From DSYU01 sp964437595 (GTDB lineage: Bacteria > Chloroflexota > Anaerolineae > Anaerolineales > Anaerolineaceae): a stretch of 18,005 bases of DNA. The stretch covers positions 1 to 18,005 of the forward strand of contig CAYTHO010000102.1 in the NCBI GenBank assembly GCA_964437595.1, in the 5' to 3' direction. The notes below the pieces were generated by a model. That model saw only the letters and a list, made by a program, of their open reading frames with translations. It searched no databases and was not told where the DNA came from. Shown here one piece after another: positions 1 through 6,510 of the stretch. A program made the position numbers and the translations under genes. Numbering within the stretch: position 1 is the stretch's first letter; every line of letters starts with the position of its first letter.

Positions 1-2
1 GG

Positions 3-275
3 GGGATCCCACCCAGCCCCACGGCTACCCTTTCGCCTACGCCCGCACCAGACACGCCAACCCCCCCGCCCTCCGATACGCCCCTCCCTACCGCCAGCGC
101 AACCATTACCATTACGCCCTGGGTGCCCGATACGGCAACGCCGGGCCCCAGCCCGACCATTACGCGCACGCCAACATTTACCCGCACGCCCACTCGCACG
201 CGCATCCCCACTCGCACGCGCACCATCACACCGACTCCCACCATCACCCTTACGCCTACGCCGCCGGCGCCGGTG
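3..275 (+). repeat. Thr/Pro-coding low-complexity repeat
   Basis: ACG/CCC/CCG codons alternate, giving degenerate 6-bp periodicity. Inside it a 16-bp unit (cccactcgcacgcgca) occurs at 189-204 and again at 207-222, an 18-bp period that keeps frame. Such stretches change length easily and may explain why the sequence begins here. Confidence 0.7.
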
Positions 276-929
276 ATGAACATTGTGCGTCCGGGCCTGC
301 TTTCCAGGGTCATCTCCCCTATCCAGATGGAATTAAACGTGAATGTGGGTCACAATGGAAAGCTGGTGATTGAGCTGGTAGGGGAAGATGGGCGGTTAAT
401 TGCGAGTGAAGTGAAAAACTTTGGCATGGACCAGGCGGGCAGGCGCATCTGGCTGGTGCCGGATTTGCCTTTTGAAATTGATGCGGCTGCCGAGACGGCC
501 CGCCTGCAGGTAACTACCCAGGATGAGTTTGGGCGCGTGGAAGGCATTGGTTCGGTGGATGTTGTGCTGCTGGCGGTGGGGCGCAATGAAATCAATCCGC
601 CGAAGTTTGTGGAGGAACCTTACCTCATCCGCCGCCCAAGGGCGGAAGCGGAAGTGGAAGGCGGTTCGCTGCGCATTGAAGGGCTGGCAAGGCCAGTGAA
701 TGATTCGCCGCTGTTTATCGATCTGTTGACCGAAGACAACCAGGTCATTTCTACCAACCAGATCGAAGTGGCCCCACCCGAATGGCCGTTGAGCCATACA
801 CCCTTCACCCTGGAGATACCCTACCGCGTGGACGGGCCAACCTCCGTGCGGGTAGTCGTCTACCAATCCGGAAGCCGCATCCCAGGCATCGTGGCTTTGA
901 CCAGTCGGCTAGTTACGCTGCTGCCGTAA
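3..929 (+). CDS. Thr/Pro-stalk surface protein, C-terminal part (5' end outside window)
   Basis: The frame is open from the first bases, so the true start lies upstream and only the last ~308 residues are present. About the first 90 visible residues are a Thr/Pro-rich, Arg-spiked low-complexity stretch (TPTFTRTPTRTR and similar), typical of extracellular stalks. Two beta-rich segments follow, roughly window positions 270-585 and 595-926. Each opens with a Pro-rich strand and a 'L.I.L..ED..LI' pattern; the second has 'FTLEIPYRV' and ends in a strand pattern close to the C-terminus. They resemble Ig-like domains such as Gmad2 of spore-germination proteins, but that is only a shape resemblance. 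No catalytic motif is visible. Its stop lies 5 bp from the stop of the convergent L,D-transpeptidase gene, with no room for a separate terminator. Function unknown; a surface or cell-envelope role is inferred from the stalk. Confidence 0.75.
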   Translation, partial: GIPPSPTATLSPTPAPDTPTPPPSDTPLPTASATITITPWVPDTATPGPSPTITRTPTFTRTPTRTRIPTRTRTITPTPTITLTPTPPAPVMNIVRPGLLSRVISPIQMELNVNVGHNGKLVIELVGEDGRLIASEVKNFGMDQAGRRIWLVPDLPFEIDAAAETARLQVTTQDEFGRVEGIGSVDVVLLAVGRNEINPPKFVEEPYLIRRPRAEAEVEGGSLRIEGLARPVNDSPLFIDLLTEDNQVISTNQIEVAPPEWPLSHTPFTLEIPYRVDGPTSVRVVVYQSGSRIPGIVALTSRLVTLLP

Positions 930-934
930 GACCC

Positions 935-2098
935 TTACGCGCCCCCTTCGGTGTACAGGCTGGGGTCGGTGGGCGTCTTGCCGGAGGGGTCCCAGACGTA
1001 CACCGGGTCGCCTTCCTGGGCCCATTGGAACAGCCAGTTCGAATCGCCGATGGACAGGTTTACGCAGCCGTGCGTGCCCGGAAAGCCATACCAGGCGCGC
1101 CAATACGCGCCGTGCAGGGCGCGCGCCTGGTCAAAGTACATCGTCCAGGGCACATCTTCCAGGTAATAATAATCGGCTTTACCGGCTTCGAATGCGCCGC
1201 TCATCGTTTCCAACGGCTTTTTCTGATAAATCTTGAACAACCCCGGGCGGGTATAGAACGGTTCGCCGCCGCTGGCAATCAGCGTGGCGAAGACCAGCTG
1301 CCGGTGGTCGTAAACGGTAAGGGTCTGGTTATATAGATCAACCATAATCCAGCGGTCCCCTTCGATGCCCTGTGGCGGGGTAGTATTCACCTGCACGCGG
1401 CGCGCGTCTTGCCAGGGCATCCACTGATCCGGACCGATCAGGTACCATTCCATCCCTTCGGCCTCTACCGTATCATAAATCTGAATGACCGTCTCGCGCA
1501 GCAGGGTTTCGCCGACTTCAGGGGCGTTCCAGCTTGGCGAGGAACGCGCCCTGGCGTGATCGACCATCCAGCCGAAAGAATTGGATGGGGTTTTACTGAA
1601 GACCAGGCCCTGGAAATAGGAGTAGCCAGCCGGCGATGCGCGCATCCATTCGCCAGTCTTAAGCTGCACGAAAGGTTTTCCGTTAATCCGCGATTCTTGC
1701 ACGTAGGAGACGTAGCGCAGACCGGCCCCTGGAGCGATCTGGCGAACCGGGTTGCTGCCGGCTGCCGCATCATCGAGTGTTGCGTAAATATTTGCGGGTT
1801 CTGTATCTTCAATATTGATCTTCGCCACCATTACCGGGCTAACGGTGAGGTCGCGGGGCGGGGTCGGGGCCGGCAGGGGGCGGGGCGGAAAGGTCAGCCC
1901 TTTTTGGGCAAGGTCTGTGAGCGTCTGTGAAGGCCCCAGCGGCAGGCAGTCGCCAGGGGGATATAAATAAGCATCTGGCAAGCACAACGCTGTGCCTGTA
2001 TATGGTTCACCGGTATCTCCATCCTGGGCATTCACGGGAGTAAAAGCGGTCAATAAAACACTCAGGAGCATCACCAGAACCATAAAAGGATTTCGCAT
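935..2098 (-). CDS. secreted L,D-transpeptidase (YkuD domain)
   Basis: Predicted peptidoglycan L,D-transpeptidase, which forms 3-3 crosslinks or attaches proteins outside the membrane. The C-terminal third carries the YkuD pattern: 'RWIMVDLYNQTLTVYD', then 'HGAYWR', then 'GTHGCVNLS' with catalytic Cys345 and His343. N-terminal to it are two SH3-like beta segments ('ANIYATLDDAAAG' and 'ARARSSPSWNAPEVG' regions), probably wall-binding. I place the start at 2098, 18 codons inside the longest frame. AGGTGAGG sits just before this ATG, and the product then begins with a clean signal peptide (MRNPF, hydrophobic VLVMLLSVLLTAF, likely cleavage after VNA at residue 24). The protein is 387 residues. 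Convergent with the stalk protein (5 bp between stops) and divergent from the pilin-like gene. Family assignment is firm; the physiological substrate is not known. Confidence 0.93.
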   Translation of the reverse strand: MRNPFMVLVMLLSVLLTAFTPVNAQDGDTGEPYTGTALCLPDAYLYPPGDCLPLGPSQTLTDLAQKGLTFPPRPLPAPTPPRDLTVSPVMVAKINIEDTEPANIYATLDDAAAGSNPVRQIAPGAGLRYVSYVQESRINGKPFVQLKTGEWMRASPAGYSYFQGLVFSKTPSNSFGWMVDHARARSSPSWNAPEVGETLLRETVIQIYDTVEAEGMEWYLIGPDQWMPWQDARRVQVNTTPPQGIEGDRWIMVDLYNQTLTVYDHRQLVFATLIASGGEPFYTRPGLFKIYQKKPLETMSGAFEAGKADYYYLEDVPWTMYFDQARALHGAYWRAWYGFPGTHGCVNLSIGDSNWLFQWAQEGDPVYVWDPSGKTPTDPSLYTEGGA

Positions 2099-2235
2099 AA
2101 CCTCACCTTTTTTAAACGGATATTGCATTTTCAGAAAGGGATTGTAATACAAAATGGGCTGTTTGGGTCGATTTTCTATAAGTAAGGCCAGGTATGGTTG
2201 TATACAGGTGGGGTGGCGATGATATTCAGGTTATT

Positions 2236-2268
2236 TTGTAATGTCTTTGTAAGTTGCTTGTAATGTCC
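2236..2268 (+). promoter_or_regulatory. three 11-bp phased direct repeats (putative activator site)
   Basis: TTGTAA occurs at 2236, 2247 and 2258, exactly 11 bp apart, with the first and third copies extended to TTGTAATGTC. The array ends a few bases before the likely -35 region of the promoter at 2275-2302. PhoB/OmpR-family winged-helix regulators bind 11-bp direct repeats just upstream of -35, so activation by such a regulator is a reasonable inference. Which regulator binds is not shown. Confidence 0.55.
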
Positions 2269-2274
2269 AGGAGA

Positions 2275-2302
2275 TTGTATTTTTTGGCAGTACGCTTATA
2301 AT
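2275..2302 (+). promoter_or_regulatory. promoter of the pilin-like gene
   Basis: A perfect TATAAT lies at 2297-2302. At the right distance upstream there is only a poor -35 (TTGTAT at 2275-2280, 16-bp spacer), as expected of an activator-dependent promoter. Transcription would start near 2309, leaving a leader of about 40 nt before the ribosome binding site. Confidence 0.55.
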
Positions 2303-2349
2303 ATATTCAGTTCAGTACGTAAATCATAGCGAGAAGGGAGGTGAAAACC

Positions 2350-2502
2350 ATGTTATTCGCTCCGAANNNNNNNNNNNNNNNNNNNNNNNNNNNNNNNNNN
2401 NNNNNNNNNNNNNNNNNNNNNNNNNNNNNNNNNNNNNNNNNNNNNNNNNNNNNNNNNNNNNNNNNNGGCAACATCTTCTCGAACATCATGAACAGCATCT
2501 AA
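2350..2502 (+). CDS. Flp/Fap-type (type IVb) pilin, interrupted by assembly gap
   Basis: An ATG at 2350 follows the strong ribosome binding site AGGGAGGTG. Only MLFAP plus Lys or Asn is readable before 100 N. After the gap, GNIFSNIMNSI and a TAA at 2500-2502 can be read. If the gap is taken literally, the two halves are in frame and give 50 residues, the usual size of a Flp pilin. From family knowledge, Flp-type pilins of Chloroflexota often begin MLFAP, continue with a charged then GQGLVEYAL-type processing site and one hydrophobic helix, and end in a G-N-x-F-S-N-like tail. The missing ~33 residues would be exactly that processing site and helix, so the identification rests on the two ends. 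A hairpin terminator follows within 35 bp, so it is a single-gene, strongly expressed unit. Gap length is nominal and frame is not proven. Alternative: another small abundant protein. Confidence 0.62.
   Translation: MLFAPXXXXXXXXXXXXXXXXXXXXXXXXXXXXXXXXXXGNIFSNIMNSI
2367..2466. other. assembly gap (100 N)
   Basis: Exactly 100 undetermined bases, a common default for a scaffold join of unknown length. It lies wholly inside the short pilin-like gene. Confidence 0.97.
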
Positions 2503-2535
2503 GCTTTCAAAGCTTAGGCCATTAATGAACAAAGG

Positions 2536-2566
2536 AACTGCAGGCGTAAGCCTGCAGTTTTTTTTT
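2536..2566 (+). terminator. rho-independent terminator of the pilin-like gene
   Basis: A perfect 8-bp stem, ctgcaggc (2538-2545) with gcctgcag (2550-2557), loop gtaa, extended by two A-T pairs and followed by a run of nine T (2558-2566). It closes the transcription unit 34 bp after the TAA. Confidence 0.93.
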
Positions 2567-2679
2567 GCGCACTCAGCACGATTGCTGGCGACGCAGAAAA
2601 CAAGGCGGCAAGCCAATGATTCGTGGAATGATCGACTTATCAATCACTTTACATTAGCCAAAAGGGGCTCCTAGTCTGC

Positions 2680-2708
2680 TTGACATGTACAAATGCCTGT
2701 GTTAAAGT
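2680..2708 (+). promoter_or_regulatory. promoter upstream of the roadblock gene
   Basis: Perfect -35 TTGACA at 2680-2685, 17-bp spacer, and TAAAGT at 2703-2708 (4 of 6 to consensus). The predicted start near 2715 leaves a leader of about 60 nt before the TTG start codon. Confidence 0.6.
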
Positions 2709-2776
2709 AATGACTAGGTTTTGTTTCCACGCAATAAAATTGAATTACGGTAAATCCTCCATAAAGGAGTGCAGCC

Positions 2777-3148
2777 TTGACCAAAACTCGCAACCAACAA
2801 ATGGTTGACCGCCTGCGTGAACTACAGGCATCTTCGCCGGATATTGAAGCCTCGGCTATTGTCAGTGTAGATGGGCTCCCGATTGCTACCGCGCTCCCAC
2901 AGGGTGTTGAGGAAGACCGGGTCTCTGCGATGTCTGCCGCGATGCTCTCCCTTGGCGAACGAATTGCCAAGGAGCTTGGCCGCGGCTCGCTTGAGCAGGT
3001 ATATATCAAAGGGGAGTCTGGTTATGTTGTTCTGATGTCGGTGGGTGAAGAAGCGGTATTAACCGCGCTGGCCCGCGAGCAGGCCAAGCTCGGCTTGATT
3101 TTCCTGGACATGCGCAGGGCAACAGAAGACCTCACAAAACTCATCTAA
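2777..3148 (+). CDS. roadblock/LC7-domain protein
   Basis: A 123-residue single-domain protein of the roadblock/LC7 family (MglB-like), which usually dimerises and acts on or with small Ras-like GTPases or as a scaffold in polarity and motility circuits. Diagnostic stretches are 'IEASAIVSVDGLPIATALP' near residues 23-41, the helix 'VSAMSAAMLSLGERIAKEL', and the paired strands 'EQVYIKGESGYVVLMSVG' and 'AVLTALA'. The start is a TTG at 2777 with AAAGGAG 7 bp upstream; no ATG in this frame fits better. It has its own promoter and is followed after 15 bp by the V4R gene, so the two are very likely co-transcribed. No MglA-like GTPase gene lies in the window, so the partner must be elsewhere. Family is clear; the specific role is unknown. 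Confidence 0.87.
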   Translation: MTKTRNQQMVDRLRELQASSPDIEASAIVSVDGLPIATALPQGVEEDRVSAMSAAMLSLGERIAKELGRGSLEQVYIKGESGYVVLMSVGEEAVLTALAREQAKLGLIFLDMRRATEDLTKLI

Positions 3149-3163
3149 GGCAAGGGACCTTAC

Positions 3164-3796
3164 ATGGAACCGATTCCAAAGAGTGGATTGTATTATCCCA
3201 ATAAAATCGCTCGCATCGCGCTGACTGCGATCGAAGATGTGATGGGGAAGAACGGTCTGAATGCTATTCTTAATCTGGCGGGCCTTTCACACTTAATCGA
3301 CAATTACCCACCGGATAACCTGGAACGTCAGTTTGATTTTGCTGACTTTTCGGCTATCAATGGGGCGCTGGAAGAAATGTATGGCCCGCGCGGCGGCCGT
3401 GGGCTGGCTTTACGAGCCGGTCGCGCTACGTTTGCGGAAGGCCTGCGCAATTTTGGCGCCCTGGCCGGGGCTGGCGACCTGGCATTCAAGGTGCTGCCTC
3501 TTACTGCCAAACTGCACATCGGCGTTCCGGCAATGGCGAAAATTTTCAGCACCACCAGCGACCAGCTTTCAACCGTGGCGGATCATGGCGATCACTTTTT
3601 ATACACGATCCACAAGTGCCCAGTCTGCTGGGGACGCACGGTAGATAAGCCGGCTTGCTTTATGGCGGTTGGCCTGCTTCAGGAAGGTTTGAAGTGGGTG
3701 TCTGGCGGGCGTGAATTCAAGGTTGTTCAAACGACCTGCCATGCCGTAGGGGATGCAGCCTGCGACTTTCAAATTATCAAAGATCCTATTGCCTGA
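3164..3796 (+). CDS. V4R (4-vinyl reductase-like) domain protein
   Basis: A 210-residue soluble protein with a C-terminal V4R domain, a small-molecule-binding fold often found in sensory proteins. The family signature is seen in the last third: 'CPVCWG' (Cys152, Cys155), Cys165, and 'TCHAVGDAACDFQI' (Cys192, Cys200), which fits the C-x-x-x-GD-x-x-C-x-F/I pattern. The five cysteines suggest a metal or redox site, but that is inference. The N-terminal ~140 residues are helical and typical of V4R proteins in signalling operons. Ribosome binding site AAGGGA lies just before the ATG, 15 bp after the roadblock stop, so both come from one transcript. A hairpin at 3838-3862 ends this pair. Likely a sensor partner of the roadblock protein; ligand unknown. 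Confidence 0.82.
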   Translation: MEPIPKSGLYYPNKIARIALTAIEDVMGKNGLNAILNLAGLSHLIDNYPPDNLERQFDFADFSAINGALEEMYGPRGGRGLALRAGRATFAEGLRNFGALAGAGDLAFKVLPLTAKLHIGVPAMAKIFSTTSDQLSTVADHGDHFLYTIHKCPVCWGRTVDKPACFMAVGLLQEGLKWVSGGREFKVVQTTCHAVGDAACDFQIIKDPIA

Positions 3797-3837
3797 CGGT
3801 TTGTTGATTGAGATGCGTGTAGATTATCGGGGTAGAT

Positions 3838-3862
3838 AAAAGGGGCCTGCGTGGCCTCTTTT
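3838..3862 (+). terminator. hairpin terminator after the V4R gene
   Basis: A 10-bp stem, aaaaggggcc (3838-3847) with ggcctctttt (3853-3862), one G-T wobble and a 5-nt loop. A-tract and T-tract arms make it usable in both directions. Confidence 0.75.
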
Positions 3863-3923
3863 CCCTGTGGCGACCCGGACTTGGATGGCTTTTTGTGGGT
3901 ATTGATATGACCAGGGAGGGATT

Positions 3924-4778
3924 GTGAGCGAAAAAAAATCTACCATATTAATCGTTGAAGATGACCTGGACATAGCCGATATGCTCAATGCATATTTCCG
4001 GGTGCAGGGTTATGAAGTGATGACCGTTAATTGGGGCGAAGATGGTGTGCGCGCCTGTACGACCAACGCTCCCGATCTGGTGATCCTGGACATTCGCCTG
4101 CCTGATATTGATGGATTCGAGGTGGCTCGCCGCCTGCGGGCGAATCGCAAAACCAGGGAAATTCCCATTATCTTTCTAACAGAAAAGCGCGAGCGCGGCG
4201 ACCGCCTGAAAGGCCTGGAACTGCAAGCCGATGATTACATCACCAAGCCGTTTGATATTCAGGAACTGCGCCTGCGGGTGCGCAACGCGCTGCAGCGCTC
4301 GCGCCAGGGTTCGCTGACCAATCCGGTCACCGGGATGCCCGAAGGCAACCTGGTAGACGAAGCCATCAGCCTGGGCCTTGAAACGCAAGATGCCGCGCTG
4401 ATGGTGGTTTCGCTCAAGAACCTGAATCGGTTCCGCGAAGTATACGGGTTTGTTGCCTCTGATGATCTGCTGCGGGCGGTTTCTCTGATGGTGCGGGATG
4501 CTGTTCGCGACCTGGGCACAATCGAGGATTTCGTGGGGCACCTGACTCCCTCGGACTTCCTGATCGTTACCCGCCAGTCACAGGTTCCGGCGCTGCACGA
4601 CCGCATCCGGAAACGCCTGGAACAGTCATTTGATTACTTTTACAGTGATCAAGATCGAGAACAGGGGACCTTCCGGAACAAGCAGCTCAGCGTGCAGGTT
4701 TATGAGCTGCCGCTTGCCAAGCTCCAGGAACGCAACCTTACCTCGGTGAAAGCAGAGCTGGAGCATTTAGGCCATTAG
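3924..4778 (+). CDS. response regulator, REC plus degenerate GGDEF-like domain
   Basis: 284 residues. Residues 6-120 form a full receiver domain: acidic pair EDD at 12-14, phospho-acceptor Asp56 in 'VILDIRLPD', Thr86 in 'IIFLTEKRE' and Lys108 in 'YITKPF', so it should be phosphorylated by a histidine kinase. Residues ~130-280 follow the outline of a diguanylate cyclase ('NPVTGMPEGNLVDEAI' resembles the 'D-LTGLPNR' entry). Where the GGDEF signature should be it reads 'HLTPSDFLIV', so the active-site Gly-Gly and Glu are missing and cyclase activity is unlikely; it may bind a nucleotide or a partner. The start is GTG at 3924 behind GGGAGG. No cognate kinase is adjacent. It sits just after the roadblock/V4R pair but beyond a terminator, so a functional tie is only suggested. 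Confidence 0.88.
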   Translation: MSEKKSTILIVEDDLDIADMLNAYFRVQGYEVMTVNWGEDGVRACTTNAPDLVILDIRLPDIDGFEVARRLRANRKTREIPIIFLTEKRERGDRLKGLELQADDYITKPFDIQELRLRVRNALQRSRQGSLTNPVTGMPEGNLVDEAISLGLETQDAALMVVSLKNLNRFREVYGFVASDDLLRAVSLMVRDAVRDLGTIEDFVGHLTPSDFLIVTRQSQVPALHDRIRKRLEQSFDYFYSDQDREQGTFRNKQLSVQVYELPLAKLQERNLTSVKAELEHLGH

Positions 4779-4915
4779 GTACAGGTAATGCAGCCGCGGC
4801 TTTGGCCCACAACGGTTACCAAATGCGTGGATCATGCTTACTACACCAGGGGAAGTTATTTCTTCGCCGATCTTTCCGAGTTCCTCAGGTATCATTTTGA
4901 ACAGGTAGTATTACA

Positions 4916-5656
4916 GTGAAAATAACCATTATTGTCCCGACCTTTAATGAAGCTGAGAACCTGCCCAGGCTTGTGTCCACGTTCTTTAGCCTCCCGGTGC
5001 CCGATCTGAATCTGTTGATTGTGGATGACAACAGCCCAGATGGTACAGGGAAGCTGGCAGATGATCTGTGCCTTCAGCATAATGGGCGCATGAATGTGAT
5101 TCACCGGTCAGGAAAAATGGGGCTTGGTACGGCATATATCGCCGGGTTCAAATACTGTATCGAACGCGGTGTTGAGGCCATGGGGCAGATGGATGCCGAT
5201 TTCTCGCATCCGCTGGAAAAAATTCCCGAACTGGTGAAGAACATCGAGAATTATGATGTTGTGATCGGATCGCGCTATGTGAAAGGTGGCAGCGTGGATG
5301 AGCGCTGGCCGCTGTGGCGCAAAGGGCTTTCGGCCTGGGGAAATTTTTATGCTCGCACGATTCTAGGCCTGCCCATGCGCGACTGCACCGGCGGGTTCCG
5401 CCTGATCCGCCGTGAAGTTCTGTGCAGTATGCCGCTCGACAGCATCCGCGCCAACGGCTACGTTTTCCAGGTCGAAACGGCTTACGTGATGCACCGCCTG
5501 GGCTTCCGCTTCCACGAAACACCCATTTACTTTGCCGACCGGCGCTGGGGTAAATCGAAAATGAATGTGCGCATCCAGATGGAAGCCGCGCTGCGCGTCT
5601 GGCAGCTGCTGCCGGCCTACCGCGAATTGAAGAAAGTCGAGAGCAGGTGTAAATAA
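4916..5656 (+). CDS. polyprenyl-phosphate mannosyltransferase (DPM1-like GT2)
   Basis: 246 residues, a soluble family 2 glycosyltransferase of the dolichyl/polyprenyl-phosphate mannose synthase group, which moves a hexose from GDP-sugar to a lipid phosphate at the inner face of the membrane for later use in glycans or glycoproteins. Motifs: 'IVPTFNEAENLP' at 6-17, 'IVDDNSPDGTG' at 35-45, the metal-binding 'QMDADFSHP' at 91-99, 'GSRYVKGG' at 118-125 and 'DCTGGFRLIRR' at 156-166. There is no C-terminal membrane segment, so this is the single-domain form. The start is GTG at 4916 with AGGTAG 7 bp upstream. The 137 bp before it show no clear promoter or terminator, so read-through from the response regulator is possible. 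The gene ends 17 bp from the stop of convergent rsmA. The sugar and acceptor are not determinable here. Confidence 0.9.
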   Translation: MKITIIVPTFNEAENLPRLVSTFFSLPVPDLNLLIVDDNSPDGTGKLADDLCLQHNGRMNVIHRSGKMGLGTAYIAGFKYCIERGVEAMGQMDADFSHPLEKIPELVKNIENYDVVIGSRYVKGGSVDERWPLWRKGLSAWGNFYARTILGLPMRDCTGGFRLIRREVLCSMPLDSIRANGYVFQVETAYVMHRLGFRFHETPIYFADRRWGKSKMNVRIQMEAALRVWQLLPAYRELKKVESRCK

Positions 5657-5673
5657 ATCCAGCGCCGCAGTCT

Positions 5674-6510
5674 TCAGGATGCCTCGGAAAGGGCCCTGGT
5701 AAGGGATTTCCATTCATCCATAGAGAGCGTCTCGGCTCTTCGCTGCGGGTCGATACCGGCGGCAGTCAGCAGATCAACCGTTTTCGCGGCGGGCCAGCTC
5801 AGGCCCGCGCTGACGGCGTTGCGCAGCGTCTTGCGTTTCTGTCCAAACCCTGCTTTTGCCAGGCGGAAGAACGCATCGAGCTGTTCAGCCGGGATAAGCG
5901 GTTCGGGGTATAAATCGACCCGAACAACGGCGGAATCGACATTCGGCGGTGGGTAGAAGGCCCCGGCGGGAATCCGCGCGGCGATTTTGGGAATTCCATA
6001 TACCTGCACGCCAAGCGCCAGCAAAGACATATCGCCCGGCCCGGCAGTGATGCGCTCGGCAACTTCACGCTGCACGGTCAGTACCAGGCGGACTGGCTTT
6101 ATCTCGGCTTCCAGCAGGTGGCGAATCAGATTGGATGTAATGTAGTAGGGGATGTTGGCTACCACCAGGTAACCAGCCTGGCCCATCAGCGCAGCCGGGT
6201 GGATCTTAAGAATATCGCCGTGAACGATTTCCACCCAGGGGGTGTCGCGCAGCACCTCTTCAAGAACCGGGATCAGGGTGCTATCCAGCTCCACCGCAAC
6301 CACACGCCGGGAAGCCAGCGCCAGGTGACGGGTGAGGCTGCCTAACCCCGGGCCAACTTCCAGCACGGCAGCGTCCGGTGGGATTTCGGCTGCCTCTACG
6401 ATGCGTTCCAGGGCGGCGGGCTCCACCAGAAAGTTTTGCCCCAGGCTCTTTTTGGGGGTCAGCCCATGAGCGCGTAGCAGAGCGGAAACATTCAAAGGGG
6501 ATAAATTCAT
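5674..6510 (-). CDS. rsmA: 16S rRNA (adenine1518/1519-N6)-dimethyltransferase
   Basis: RsmA/KsgA dimethylates two adjacent adenines in the 3' terminal hairpin of 16S rRNA using S-adenosylmethionine, a late check in 30S assembly. The 278-residue length is normal. Seen motifs: 'KSLGQNFLVE' at 21-30, the SAM-binding 'LEVGPGLGSLTRHLA' at 50-64, the acidic 'VAVELD' strand, 'HGDIL' and the catalytic 'NIPYYITSNLI' at 119-129. The C-terminal part ('FRLAKAGFGQKRKTLRNAV') is the usual small helical domain. The ATG at 6508-6510 overlaps the stop of the upstream gene as ATGA, which points to translational coupling. The same neighbour pairing (YabE or Rpf-type wall protein, then ksgA) is known in Firmicutes and Actinobacteria. 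Confidence 0.96.
   Translation of the reverse strand: MNLSPLNVSALLRAHGLTPKKSLGQNFLVEPAALERIVEAAEIPPDAAVLEVGPGLGSLTRHLALASRRVVAVELDSTLIPVLEEVLRDTPWVEIVHGDILKIHPAALMGQAGYLVVANIPYYITSNLIRHLLEAEIKPVRLVLTVQREVAERITAGPGDMSLLALGVQVYGIPKIAARIPAGAFYPPPNVDSAVVRVDLYPEPLIPAEQLDAFFRLAKAGFGQKRKTLRNAVSAGLSWPAAKTVDLLTAAGIDPQRRAETLSMDEWKSLTRALSEAS

Noticed and set aside
782..1930. Plus-strand open frames at 782-1336 and 1409-1930
   Set aside because: They lie antisense to the L,D-transpeptidase, whose motifs and signal peptide are unambiguous; their products have no domain features.
2307..2643. Minus-strand frames passing through the N run
   Set aside because: They cross unknown bases and are antisense to the pilin-like gene, which has a ribosome binding site, promoter and terminator on the plus strand.
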